Assembly (NCBI GenBank): GCA_905160935.1 | Contig: CAJHZI010000184.1 | Coordinates: 1,739,501 to 1,803,500 of the forward strand | Reading direction: 5' to 3' | DNA length: 64,000 nt | Origin: Enchytraeus crypticus | Taxonomy: Eukaryota; Annelida; Clitellata; Enchytraeida; Enchytraeidae | Shown here: in pieces, positions 47,311 through 59,010 of the stretch | How the letters are laid out: every line of letters begins with the position of its first letter | How positions within the stretch are numbered: position 1 is the first letter of the stretch | Made by a program: the position numbers and the translations under genes | Notes under the pieces: model-generated | The model's database searches: none | Seen by the model: the letters and a program-made list of their open reading frames with translations, nothing else | What the model was told of the DNA's origin: nothing

Positions 47311-47504
47311 GCGCATGCGCTCTCCAATTAACGAATAATTACTATACGTTTGTTTTTAATTCCCGCCTTAACGCGAATCCGCACTTCCGGTTTCTTCTTT
47401 TCGAGTTTTGAAATGTTTTGAAATGTCATCTGACTGCAGTCAGATGAGATTTGTTAAGATGACGTCAGATTACAAGCCCACAGCTTCATAGTTAAGTCAC
47501 GTGA
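47311..47504. promoter_or_regulatory. Candidate TATA-less promoter (NRF1, CCAAT, E2F, ETS, CRE, E-box cluster)
   Basis: Within 194 bp: GCGCATGCGC (NRF1 palindrome) at 47311-47320, CCAAT at 47324-47328, TTCCCGCC (E2F) at 47360-47367, ACTTCCGGT (ETS) at 47383-47391, a perfect 22-bp palindrome at 47426-47447, TGACGTCA (CRE) at 47460-47467 and TCACGTGA (E-box) at 47497-47504. Such clusters are typical of housekeeping, often bidirectional, promoters. No coding exon is recognisable next to it, although CAG|GTAAGC at about 47513-47520 on the minus strand is a good donor. Motif-based inference. Confidence 0.4.
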
Positions 47505-48023
47505 TCTTCTATGCTTACCTGTATTTATTAAAACGAGCATGTTGAACATAAAATTCCTCAAACCCAAAACATAAACTTCATTTAGAAGTATATTACGTCA
47601 AAGGTTTCAGTAGTTAAAAACTAAGGGGTTGTAAAATTCGATTTATATGATGCAGTGGTTCAAAGTCTGTGTCGTGATGCACAGATTTTAAAGATATCGG
47701 TGAACTCAGTTGTGACGCCGTAAACACATCCGTAGCACAGCTATGCCAAGCACTAAACTAACCCTGACGAACAAATAATAACGGTAATAAAGATGATTAA
47801 TAATAAAATATACTGAACTACTGAACTACTAGGTCGTGTTTTATAGAAGGCTATTGCTGAATTATGAGGACAGTGACTTAGCCAGAAAAGAAGAAAATTA
47901 CTCTGCCTTTTAACCATTAAAATAAATGATTTCATTCTGCAGCTTATTGACTATAGAGATTGAACTTCCCTTCCATGACTTATGATGTGGATATTGCAAA
48001 GCTTGGATTCTTGGTCAGCACGC

Positions 48024-48099
48024 GGTGCCATTAAGTGCCATTAGGTGTCACTAGGTGCAATTAGGTGCCATTAGGTGCCATTAGGTGCCATTAAGTGCT
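48024..48099. repeat. 10-bp tandem repeat, 7-8 copies
   Basis: Units of GGTGCCATTA with single substitutions. Confidence 0.92.
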
Positions 48100-48444
48100 G
48101 TCACCCCCATATCTATCCACTGCTGCCTATTTTCTAAATGTCCTGCCACATCGTCGATTTATTTTATCCTCTGTTATTATTTTCACTAATTTCTAAATTT
48201 ATTCAATTTATTCGTTCACCGCTTAATGGCAGACTTTTGTCAGATATTTCATTTTCTGTAACTAGCCTATTTTCTGATCCAAGCTTACGCTCTTGCTGTA
48301 AATATTTAGTTTCACAATTTTTCTTAGTCTTTTTTAGATATTTAGATTTGCTTTAGTTTCCCTTGTCATCAGTTCGCTTGAAATCATGTCCAGACGTTCA
48401 TGATACAATTTATTATCACATAGATATTTACATTATTCCGTGAT

Positions 48445-48712
48445 GTGTTCAGGACATTGAAGAATGGACCAACCGTTAAACTGCCCATGCCGTAAGAGGT
48501 GACTATGCAAGAACTAATAAAGGCAGCAGGAATACACCTTTAGAAGCCATATGTTTCTCAAGCTATTGGCTACATTAGGTATGAATAAGGACTAAAAATT
48601 TTATGAAGTGGTTAACATATTCATTGATTGAGTGCTCTTTATGGAGCATGAAAGCAGACTCTGAGTGTGAGTAGATCTATGTACTTTGGACCTGCCACTT
48701 GGTAAATAATTA
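48445..48712 (+). mobile_element. SINE A copy
   Basis: TTCAGGACATTGAAGAATGG, ACCAACCG, GTAAGAGGTGACTATG, CTCAAGCTATTGGCTACATT, GTGCTCTTTATGGAGC, TTTGGACCTGCCACTTGG. Confidence 0.75.
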
Positions 48713-48714
48713 GA

Positions 48715-50490
48715 GGGGAGAAATCAATAGCGATAACGATAATGACCTGACGTTTTATCTGAACTTTTGATTATTATATTGTCAGTTATCAGGTTAAATT
48801 CAATACATTGACCAATTTCTAGCAGCATTAATTAAAGTTACTATATCTATTCAAATACATCTGTTGGAACTTATTAACTAAAATGGCTGTTATATGTTAC
48901 ATGAGTCTAAGTTGTTGCACGAAATCATTAATAAAATTAATTGGGACAGTAAAACAATTGATGTCAACTTGCTTTCGCTGCCACAGGTAAGAGAATAAGT
49001 TAGATAAATAATAAATCTTAATCAATTGGAGCGGTCAACTAAAAAGATCGGAGAGATAAAATGGGGCTAATGGAACTTCTTTGTTCAAAATCCACTCACT
49101 TATTTCTTTATTTCTGTTGGTTTTTGCTTCTGACGAAGACTCACAGCGTAGGACGCAGACGCAGATAATGTAGAAACTATAAAGCAGTAAGATCGCATTA
49201 CTCAGTTACAATCTTTAGCTTTTACGGACAGGAAGCAAGACTTTAAGATGTTGCTTAAATTGCAATCTTATATGTCATAATCATATGCTCATTTAAACAT
49301 AATGCCGTCCAAAATTCTCCTAGACTGCAGTATTATTGACATTTTTGACTATGCGGTAGGTTTGTTATAGCGCTAAATTTCTCTAGTCTGCTCATAATTT
49401 AATTTAATAATATTATAATGACACAAATTAAAACTAATTGCGTTTGAGTCCATGGAAGTGATGGAATCTGGTCAGTCGGCAAAAATGTATAATTAAATTA
49501 ATAATACCAACACCAACAAATTTCATAAATCACTATATGCCTGGCATAAAATATATTAAAACAAAACTAACTTATATGAAAAATTTAAACTCTAATGAAG
49601 AACAAGTGTACTGGTAATATTATGAGTGATTCGTGGCGAGTGTTAGTACCTTCGAGCCTATTATGCGTCCCATATCTCTTCTCGACATGGATTTCTTGCA
49701 TTGTGTGTATGGCTGCAAGCTGTCTTAAGTGAAATAAACTTGATTCTAATTCTGAATATATGCCACAGCACTAGTTAGTTCTTTTAAGGCTTTATAAACT
49801 GCAATAACATTTATCAAATTTCTTACATTACTTACCAAATTGCTAAGTTTTATAACGGCCTGTTAACGCGTTACCCCTATATAACCATTTTGAACTTGCA
49901 TTAAACAGTTAATAGGACATTACTCAATGAGCACTGATGGAGTTAAAACTACATGTACATACTTGCAAACATTATCTAATTGTAATATTTCTATCCATAC
50001 TGATTTCATTTACATATGATACTGAATGTAAAGCACGCATTGTGCATACTATAAACATATTCCATTAAGGAATACTCTCTCGTAATAGTCGTAACAACTG
50101 TTAGTCCTAAACAGTTATCCTACACTGTAAATTAATGAGATAGAGTAGTTAAAAACAATCTTTTGGTAAACTAACAAAATTCATTCAATTTTCCCGCAGA
50201 GGAAATTTTTTTCTAAATTTATCCCCAAATGTTCATTTAAAACTCTTATTTCATTGCTGCGTGAACATCGAATGAGTTTAAATTTAGATACATTGACTTA
50301 ATTCTTACGATTGCTTTAAAACTCATTCTAGAAGAAATGGTAACGCTGACAGCTAAAAGTTTAGTTTAAAAGGTTTAATATATAGTAAAGTGAAAAGATA
50401 ATTTCTAAGATTATCTATTCGTTTTCGAATTTACCTATTTCGGCAGTTTAGTCGTTGTTTTATTTACCATTAATATTGACTGTTCTGCTG
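48715..50490. other. AT-rich intergenic sequence
   Basis: No recognised gene, RNA or repeat family. Confidence 0.4.
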
Positions 50491-50493
50491 CAG

Positions 50494-50905
50494 ATCTCGC
50501 TATTACATAGATGTGAAACATGGACTTTAAGGAAGACAGATTTCTGGAAACTAGAAGCGTTGGAAATATGGATATGGAGATTGAAAAGACTAGTTTGATT
50601 GAAAAAGTTAAAAATGAAGAAGTTATGGAGGGATTTGATACAGGTAGACAGTTGATATATTCAATAACAAATAGGCAGAATTACAGGATAGAACGTCATC
50701 TAAAGTTGAAATTTTACTAAAAGAGATCATAGAAGGTAGAAGTGAAGAAGAGAGAAGCAAAGATGCATGTACACCGAGATTAAGAATGCTAGATGATTTT
50801 AAAATCCACTCGTATGTGGACATGGAGAGAAAATAGGTAGACAGAGAAGAGTGGAGGAGTTATGTGCCATGGACATGCCAGCAGACAGTGCATTGAGAGA
50901 AAGAA
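50494..50905 (+). mobile_element. RTE 3' fragment, old
   Basis: GCTATTACATAGATGTGAAA, CATGGACTTTAAGGAAGACA, TTGGAAATATGGATATGGAG, then AGAGAAGAGTGGAGGAGTTA, CATGGACATGCCAGCAGACA. It is disrupted by frameshifts and stops, and the terminal stem is mutated. Confidence 0.75.
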
Positions 50906-51295
50906 ATTACTAATTAAACAACAAATTCAATTCTCTACTTAAAGTAACCCCACTGCACTTATAAGCTTGTTTATTCATTAAATAATTTTCAAGCGACCAT
51001 CCACTATGATATATAAATATTAAACAATTGTCAACTTTCAGTTTAAGTTATTGGAGTGCTAGAGAGTGTTACAGAATGTTTCCAATGTTATAGAAATCGA
51101 TGAAAGAAGCTGAATTAGACCATGTATGGTATCACAAGCTGTTACTTTTAAAAATAGACACATGTGGACTAAATTTCAATTCTTAAAAATTAATTAATTT
51201 AGACTTATAAATAAGTGTAAGGGAAAAAAGAAACAGCAGAATTTGACAGTTATTTTTATTTAAAAATTAAGTCTAACTTAATTCATTAATTATAA

Positions 51296-51515
51296 CCGTG
51301 TTGTGTCCGGGTTGCAGAAGACTAGACCAACCGTAGACTGCAAGTGACTTAAAAGGGGACAAAGCACTACATCTAAACCAACGTCAACAAGGGCATTCGG
51401 TTGGTGAGAGTCAAGTTTCCGGATATTGCTACAAAATTTTCTAAAACGAATTGATAGTTTCTATTAGTTTTCGGATCCTAGTTAAACTAGGATGCAAGGG
51501 AAGATGATGGTAACT
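51296..51515 (+). mobile_element. SINE B copy
   Basis: CCGTGTTGTGTCCGGGTTGC, AGAAGACTAGACCAACCG, ACAAAGCACTACATCTAAAC, GGCATTCGGTTGGTGAG, TTAAACTAGGATGCAAGG, GATGATGG. Confidence 0.8.
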
Positions 51516-51844
51516 AATTAATTTATTAATATACTTAGACACTTACACGTAATTGTGCGATTAGAAATATTGGTGCAGAAAAACTTGTTTAAAAACCCGT
51601 GAAAGAAGATTAGATAGAACTCTAAATATTGTATAAGAATTATTAACAGAATTTCGCAGCTTTGCTTTCTAGTGAACATTATATGACCGTCTTATAAAGT
51701 GCATAAAAGTTAATATTCTGGTTTTCTAGCGTTCAATGAGCTCCACAGTGACGTTTTGTGACTAATTCAATTTGTTTTCAGTTAAATGTCTCAGAAAAAT
51801 ATGTTTATTAAGAATCAATCTCGACTCCAGAGCCCTTTTCCTGT

Positions 51845-52118
51845 ATCGTCCATGACTTCAATATCATCATCATCTTCTCTTGAATATTAGTTTAACTGTG
51901 ATCGGGATGCTAATAGCTAAGATCTGTTCCAATCCCCATAACTTAACATCAGTCAATTCTGTAGAAACATTTCCATTAATTGAAAAAGGAATTTGCAGCA
52001 GGAACCGAATTCCCTTTTCTGACGCTGGTTTGGATCTTAGTGCTTTGTCGCCTATTACAACACGTGCAGCCTACGATTAGTCTATTATTCAGTAACGCGG
52101 ACACAAAACGGGTAATGA
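51845..52118 (-). mobile_element. SINE B copy
   Basis: Reverse strand: CCCGTTTTGTGTCCGCGTTA, CTGAATAATAGAC, GTGTTGTAATAGGCGACAAA, GCACTAAGATCCAAACCAGC, AGCATCCCGATCACAGTTAA, AAGAGAAGATGATGATG. Confidence 0.8.
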
Positions 52119-52624
52119 AGTTAGTGACTTGTCTATTTAGAGAGAACTGTTTGTAATAATTTGTATCATGAATCAATACACAAACATAAGTAGATCAGAT
52201 AAGATACAGGTAAAGGGTCATCAGTACGAGCGAAATACACACTATCTAGCTGATTACCTGTATTATGACAAAAGCAATGAGCATCTAGAAATGTGACTAA
52301 ATAAAAAGTGAAAATTTAGGAGAAGAGTAATAAAGATATTATCATAGCTGAAATGCAAGATAAATTAATAGAGAAGTAATAAATAGAACCTTTGTTATTT
52401 TTATCATGTACTGTATCTCTTCAATTTGAGATCAGATGTTGCTTAAAGAATATAGTAAACTCTGCTTCAGAAGAGCAGTTCCTGACACCAATTGGAATGT
52501 CATTCCAAATAGTGCAAGAAGAGTTAACATATGCATAGTATAGTATTTTAATTACTCTTCAAATGCTTTTAAGGTATACCTTCAAAGAGTATTTGAAATA
52601 TCAACAACCTTTTATTTTAGCTGT

Positions 52625-52793
52625 TAAGTGCTGGGAAGGAGAGCTGGTTGGGATACATTCTACGGGGGAGATTTAGATTAAACTAAAGGAGGTCATAGAA
52701 GGTAGAATGGAAAAAAGAAGCAGAGGCAGACCGAGATTATGTATGTTAGATGATTTAAAGATCTACTCGTGTGTGGGCATAAAGAGGAAAACG
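52625..52793 (+). mobile_element. RTE 3' fragment lacking its terminus
   Basis: TTGGGATACATTCTACGGGG, AAAGGAGGTCATAGAAGGTA, GGCAGACCGAGATTATGTAT, GATTTAAAGATCTACTCGTG; match stops at AAACGG before the hairpin. Confidence 0.7.
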
Positions 52794-53630
52794 GCTCGAT
52801 TCTTTCAAATACGGTATATTTTATTTGCTAGATGTCATGTCTGTTCCTTTCAGACCATATACTTTAAAGATACATATAGAGTAAATTTTGCAAGAGGCAT
52901 TTGTGCGTAGGAGTGCACATTGGACGTATGCACATTTTTCAGCAATATTCATATTAGATATTAATTAAATGTTAATTAAAGTCTATGCCAGAGAATCCTT
53001 ATTAAACTAAAAATCTTAACGTCTATAAAATACAATAGGTTACTTAGAATATTCTATTATAACTTGAAATACTAAATCCACGTGCAACTGCTTTTAGTGG
53101 TTTTTCTATTCAGATATTCATTAACTATATTAAAAAATTGGGACCAAAATTCAGTAGATTGGTAACGAATTAAATATAGAATATACATATAGCAATGATG
53201 CTTCTTCAAGACCTCTTCTCCACTATATTTTAAATGAATATCTCTTCGATACCATCTGCAAAAGTCATAACTTAAACTTTTATAAATAGTATTACGACAG
53301 TATCAATTAAATTGTAAAGTGTAAAGACTTTACTTTTGTCTATTTATCTAGCATAAAATGAATGCAAAAGATCATGCATCTTTGTGCCATTTATAACTAT
53401 TGTCACTTGAGACAGGGAATATTTTGATTAATATAAGCATATTGAACATTATCTGGACCGAGTTTATACAGACAATCCTACTAATTTGATCACATAACTT
53501 CTAATAAGTTCACATAACTTCCGTACAATTAATGAGCTTTTAATGTGTACGTATGTACAAGTATGTGAACTATTATATATTTCAGCACGTGTTTTTTCAG
53601 ATCGTTTGGGGTGAATCGATTTGTAGTGAC
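52794..53630. other. AT-rich intergenic sequence
   Basis: Nothing recognised. Confidence 0.4.
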
Positions 53631-53634
53631 ATGT

Positions 53635-53710
53635 GATGGGGGGACGTCTCTTCATGACATTATCATTGCATGAGGAAACGGACGTCAAACCTTTATTATT
53701 AAATAAATTA
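53635..53710 (+). mobile_element. Family D repeat end
   Basis: GGGGGGACGTCTCTTCATGA, GCATGAGGAAACGGACGTCA, AACCTTTATTATT. Confidence 0.5.
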
Positions 53711-54175
53711 GGATAATTTTAAAACTACCAATAGATCAATTCATGAGCACAATGTCTAGGGAATTATATGATAAAACTATGCATGCTATTAAATACTACT
53801 ATTGCTTTCCGCAAAGCTTAATTGTTTTGTCTTTTTCTCTTGGTTATTTACAATTCTACATAAAACGTGGTTAGTGATTAAGATGCTCCCAACTTAATGC
53901 ACCCCTGAGGTGTAGTAGGGAGGGCTTCCTATAATAAACTGTGTCAGTGAATGTACGTATATATTATGCAGTCAGTAATAATATTGCATGTGACGCGTTA
54001 CGACTGTGACAGCTCACGTTTCTATTCCTCAGAGATTAACACGTCACAGAGCTAAGCAGACTAGGAGCATAAACGTTCAGCATGTCAAGAAAACATGCTC
54101 CTAGCTTCAAATGGATTGACAAAAATGACGCAAAATGCCACAGTGAAATGACTACTGCGATGACTTTATATGCTA

Positions 54176-54236
54176 TAATATTAACAATAATAATAGTAAT
54201 AGTAATAATAATATTAATAATAATAATAATATATGT
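54176..54236. repeat. (AAT)n-rich microsatellite
   Basis: AATAATAATAGTAATAGTAA-type repeats. Confidence 0.8.
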
Positions 54237-54464
54237 TGAATCGCCGTCCGGTGTTCGTCCGTTGATGATGTGTTTTTCTGACAATAAACTAGACTAAACT
54301 TGAGTTTAGCAAATTTTAACTTATATTTTGTACTTCGGTAGACATTTGAAATTAAAACAAAGCTATCATAGAAGTTGCAAGTAATTATAATTATTTTAAT
54401 CAATTATAATATCATAACGATGCAAGTTTTGAGCTACCATATAATTTCTAGACTCTTTACTGGG

Positions 54465-54702
54465 TCTGACTCATCATCGTCGTTGTCATTTTCCCTTGAA
54501 TTTCAGCTTAACTAGAGTGAGATACGAATTTACTTTTTTCCATTCGTTAAAAAAAATTGTAGCACTTTCCGCAGCCTAGGCGCTCACCAATAGAATTCCC
54601 TCTCTGACGTTGATTTCGATTTTAATACTTTGTCGCCTTTTACGACACTTGAGTCCACGGTTGGTCTATTCTACAGCAACCCGCACACAACACGGGGAAT
54701 TT
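54465..54702 (-). mobile_element. SINE B copy
   Basis: Reverse strand: CCCCGTGTTGTGTGCGGGTT, GCTGTAGAATAGACCAACCG, TGTCGTAAAAGGCGACAAAG, GTATCTCACTCTAGTTAAGC, AAGGGAAAATGACAACGACG. Confidence 0.8.
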
Positions 54703-55580
54703 TACCAGACCTGAGTGCAATCAATAAATCTATCCTGGATGTATACTGCGTGTTGTACGTGTACGCCCCATTCCATTCTAAAAAAGTTCTCACATTCAAA
54801 AAATACAAATTAATTATTTTCAAACCCGAAATGAATCCTGATATGTGGAGCAAGCTGCGAAGTGACAAATATCACATTTTTATGATCAAAAGTCTAAAAG
54901 CAAACTGACATACTGGTGGTTTTGGAGACAGAATAGCTTCATAACGACTGTCGTTAAATACAGCTCTTGTGGCGGTAATTCTATGGCTGGAAAATTGTGC
55001 TCAATGTTTGGATAAAACACGTATATAAGAACAAAACCCTAATTCTCTTCTTATCTGTTTTTATAAATGCAAAATTTAAGCTCACGGATACTTTACTTCA
55101 ATTTTAATATTTCGTTATTATTCTTACAATAAATTTTATTGTCCAAAATTGTTGTAGAAATGCAGTTTCTTTGCTAAAAATGCAAGAATTACCTCAATAA
55201 ATAATATTTAATTCTTGAAAGTTGAATTCGATATTAGCTACATGTACATTCCACAGAGAGTATGTAAAGGGATATAAAGCGCAGAGACACTGATATGTTC
55301 CTTGTGCTTATAAAATTATTTAAGTATATACATGTTCATGTTGAACTCATATACGGACTGCGTAAAAAAATTGACCCCCTGCAGAAAATTTCCCTATAAC
55401 TTTGGTATTTGATGTCTCTCTATCATGTCAATTTACGAGTTTATTCATAGTCCAATCCTACAGATGTGCTGAAAAATTCATAGAAATATATACTCTCAAA
55501 GTCGAGTTATGCTCTTTTTGGCAGACACAGTGGGACACATTACATTAGTTATATGAGATACAGTGGTACTTATTACATTA
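54703..55580. other. AT-rich intergenic sequence
   Basis: Nothing recognised. Confidence 0.4.
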
Positions 55581-55584
55581 GTTA

Positions 55585-56260
55585 TATGGGCTACCCGTGT
55601 TGTGCTTGGTGTGGTTGGACCACTGCAGATTAAAGCAACCACAAACAATCTGCTGCGTGTACGTAAGAGGCGACTAAGGCAGGAGCTGAGGATGGCAAGA
55701 GGGGACCCACCTCACCATGAAATATATTCTACCAGGATTAACTAGTAATTAATCCATCTAACTCGGGAAGTAAGGGGAAACAACCTCAGAAGTCATACTT
55801 TTCCCAAGCTATAAGCTACATAAGGTATGGATAAGGTATTGACTGTGTGTAAGAACAATAATAATAACTTCAGATAATTTCTATAGCGGTGTCATGGCCG
55901 GTGTCCGGTCTTAGAGACCACTTTATAGGTTCCTTGCAGTTTATTATTAATCCTCTCCATGGTTAATCATATCTTTGCTAATGATAGCGCCAATCGGCAG
56001 CAAGCTCCAATACAAGATTAGCCTTCCATGAGCCCAAGGGGATATCCATCATTACTTGACTGACCCAGGCTTTGAACTAAGGCCACTTGTATCCGAAGCG
56101 AAAACTCTAACAGTTACCTCATATCCCCTCTCCATTAGGATTAGGTGTAGGAATTAACTTGTTGATCTAAGGGGTGCTCCTATGGAGCGAGAAGGCAGAC
56201 TTTGAGTATGAATAATGTACCTTGAACCTGCCACGTGGCAGTGTACTGAAGAGAGAGAGA
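55585..56260 (+). mobile_element. SINE A long form, split by a ~300-bp insertion
   Basis: 5' part 55585-55853 (CCCGTGTTGTGCTTGGTGTG, AAGAGGCGACTAAGGCAGGA, ACCTCACCATGAAATATATT, GGTATGGATAAGGTATTGAC); 3' part 56149-56260 (AATTAACTTGTTGATCTAAG, GTACCTTGAACCTGCCACGT, GGCAG, GAGAGAGAGAG). Hairpin CTGCC-ACGT-GGCAG at 56228-56241. The interruption holds a tRNA-like SINE (next entry). Confidence 0.8.
55854..56148 (-). mobile_element. tRNA-headed SINE inserted into SINE A
   Basis: Reverse strand starts near 56135: GATATGAGGTAACTGTTAGA (A-box-like), TCGCTTCGGATACAAGTGGC, TTAGTTCAAAGCC (B-box-like), GGGTCAGTC, and ends in a (TTATTATTG)-type tail at 55855. The insertion point lies within the conserved SINE A body. 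Confidence 0.6.
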
Positions 56261-56477
56261 GAGATATCAGATACAGTGGGGCTCATTGGTTTTCAGTTTA
56301 CAGAATTCTAGAAAAAAAAACCAGCTGCACATACATGTATATGCCTTCACTCTTGATGTTTTACTTAACGGAAGATTCCTTGCCCAAATTCGAAACAAAC
56401 TGCAAAGGCTTAATAGTGTAAGCAACTTTACAACAACGGATTGTAGTGGTTCAACGGTGACGCTCTGTTGAGCAAAG

Positions 56478-56636
<159 letters not shown>

Positions 56637-56689
56637 AACTTGGACGAAAGCAACACCTATCGTAGCAACTGTCTCATGTTTCAGTTAAA

Positions 56690-56785
56690 GCTGGTAAATC
56701 TAATGTTAAGGTCGGTTTCTTCACTCAAACGCGATGTCAGTGTCGGATGAGCCCAGGATTTGAACCCCGCTCATACTGAAAGATA
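56690..56785 (-). mobile_element. SINE C copy
   Basis: Reverse strand: GGGTTCAAATCCTGGGCT variant (GGGGTTCAAATCC), CATCCGACACTGACATCGCG, TTTGAGTGAAGAAACCGACC. Confidence 0.6.
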
Positions 56786-56788
56786 AAT

Positions 56789-56790
56789 AC

Positions 56791-56853
<63 letters not shown>

Positions 56854-56868
56854 GAGCGAGAGAGAGAG
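56789..56868. repeat. (TA)n(GA)n microsatellite
   Basis: TA run followed by a GA run with few interruptions. Confidence 0.95.
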
Positions 56869-57104
56869 TTTTATATAATATATATGTATAGGCCTATATA
56901 CATATATACAATAACGTATTCATTGGAGTATAGACATGATGCTAGCAGGAAAACTCGTTATCGTGGTTATATCAATCCTTAACAATAAATACAATCATTT
57001 ACAATACTAAGTCTTAAACCATCTGTAAATCATTACTAACATAGAAATATTCTTGACATTTTAGAGCTTAAACAAATATTACATATATATACTATATATA
57101 TTAA

Positions 57105-57180
57105 ATTAAGACCTCCCTGACAATGCCTTAAGCCGAGGAACCGGACGCTATATTCTTATTAATTGATTGATTGAATAGCG
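57105..57180 (+). mobile_element. Family D repeat end
   Basis: AGACCTCCCTGACAATGCCT, GCCGAGGAACCGGACGC, then ATTGATTGATTG. Confidence 0.4.
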
Positions 57181-57794
57181 GTTTTCGTTAAAATCTCTTC
57201 TTGAATTGACTTCACTGGTAGACTACAGTGCACGTCTCAACTCAGCCTTAGTGTAGGAGAGACGGTGTTGTGAGGCGTAGTGCATGGCTATATCATCTTT
57301 GCTCTGTCACTAGACGATCTAAATAAAACGTGTAGGACTTGACTCTCTGACTCCATTATCCAGGTCAAAGCCCTTCTAGACTTACGCGTGAAATGTACTG
57401 TATATTTTAATTGTGAAAGAAATAAGACTGTATGACTCATCATACTGGATATTTAGTTTTCCATCGAGCGGTGCATAGGTTCATCCAGGTAGGATTATAC
57501 TTATCCAGTCTGATTATACTTGTACTATTAGGAATGATCAAATAAGTTCGACAAAATTAAATTTTGATTTTTTAAATAGTATTTCGTATAATATAATTTT
57601 TCGGAGACTTTGGGTTAGAGATAAGTGTATATCACAACTAGATTTGGAGGAACAAATACATTTAAACCGTTGTTCTGATAACTTTGTTTTAAGAAACTGG
57701 TCTGCAATATTAAATCCTATATTTTAATTTGTAATGGAGTTAAGCCTGTTTTCACTCACGCTATTAAATGGAATTTTAGATCTGTTAGACATCA

Positions 57795-57875
57795 ATTAAA
57801 GCAAAAAGCCAAGTTTAACGTCAATTTCCTGTTCGATTGCATGTCACTGGCGAGGAGAATACTGCATTTAAACCA
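57795..57875 (-). mobile_element. SINE C copy
   Basis: Reverse strand: GCATGGTTTAAATGCAGTAT, CTCGCCAGTGACATGCAATC, GAACAGGAAATTGACGTTAA. Confidence 0.5.
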
Positions 57876-57894
57876 TGCAATTACTAATTCGCTG

Positions 57895-58025
57895 TCGAAC
57901 AACTTGCCAACTAGCCACCAGTTCAGCCTCCCCAGTACACGTTTATTCCATTGGGGGACAGTCGGTTTGATGCGATCTTTCAGTGTGCCTTTATGTTCTA
58001 CGTGTATATCCCGCGACGTAGTAAA
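57895..58025 (+). repeat. Family F repeat, copy 1
   Basis: About 125 bp (CCACCAGTTCAGCCTCCCCA, TTATTCCATTGGGGGACAGT, TTTGATGCGATCTTTCAGTG) repeated in the same orientation at 59175-59303. Class unknown. Confidence 0.85.
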
Positions 58026-58144
58026 AACTTCCCATCCATTTTTGTATTAAACAATTTTGAAAGTGTCGAATTTCGCAGTGAGTATTTATTGATAGTCAGT
58101 CAGCCGTGTTCTTAACTCTTGTGTTGCGTTACAGAAAGCGAGCT

Positions 58145-58230
58145 ATCAATTAATGTATCTGTCAATTAATGCCTGTCAATTAATGAATATTGTCAAAAAA
58201 GGCATCTATCAACTAGTGCATCTACCAAAT
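58145..58230. repeat. Short tandem repeat of TATCAATTAATG type
   Basis: Four or five diverged units of TGTCAATTAATG. Confidence 0.7.
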
Positions 58231-58635
58231 ACAACAATTTTTATCGCATGACAACAATACTCTTCTGTCCGGTATCTGCGTAATTCGCATCTTACAAACG
58301 CTTGCAGGTGTCGGTTGGCTCAATTTATCTCGAACCTATTCGGTTACATTTGAAAATCTCGATCCTTCACTTAGTTCAAATTGCAACAAATTTGTCAATT
58401 CTATTCCCATTTAAGATTGAGATTGTTGACGAGCTGAGGAAGGCATAGGGGGCCCACCTCGTCAAAAAGCATATCCCCCAAGAAATTAATGGTATATCAC
58501 GACAAAAATGAACGCCCCCAGTCCCTTGCACCCCTTAAATAGGGAGGGGGTGGTAAGAATCCCACGGCCAGTCGGCACCTTGGGCGCCCCACAGATATAC
58601 CAAGAGGACATTCCATGCACCCCAAAAGGATAAGT

Positions 58636-59010
58636 ATGGGCACATGGAATGTGAGAACTATGGGTGAAAGGGGAAAGTTAGGAAATGTAAAGAGGGAAAT
58701 GAAAAGAGGGAAAATAAATGTCCTAGGGATGAGTGAAGTAAGGTGGTTGGGAACTGGAGATTTTTAAGTGATGGGTACAGAGGGCTATAGGCCTATACTC
58801 CGGAGGAGATAAAATGGAGAAGGGTGTGGCTATGATATTGGATAGAAATTTAAGTGAACGTGTAACAAAGGTTCTCCAGTGCAGTAGCAGACTGATGTTA
58901 GTGCGGATCAAAGCAGATCCAGTAGATTTGGTGTTTATCCAAATCTACATGCCTACATCAGCCTCAGAGGATGAGGAAATTGAAGCGATGTACGAAAAAA
59001 TAGAAGGACT
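58636..59010 (+). pseudogene. RTE endonuclease N-terminal part, frameshifted
   Basis: Starts at ATG 58636: MGTWNVRTMGERGKLGNV, then INVLGMSEVRWLGTGDF, the motif order of exonuclease-endonuclease-phosphatase domains (the WNVR and E-VRW motifs hold catalytic Asn and Glu). TAA at 58765 and a frame change separate it from KGVAMILDRNLSERV and VFIQIYMPTSASEDEEI further on. The second half of the domain, including the catalytic DxN and SDH motifs, is gone. Confidence 0.8.
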
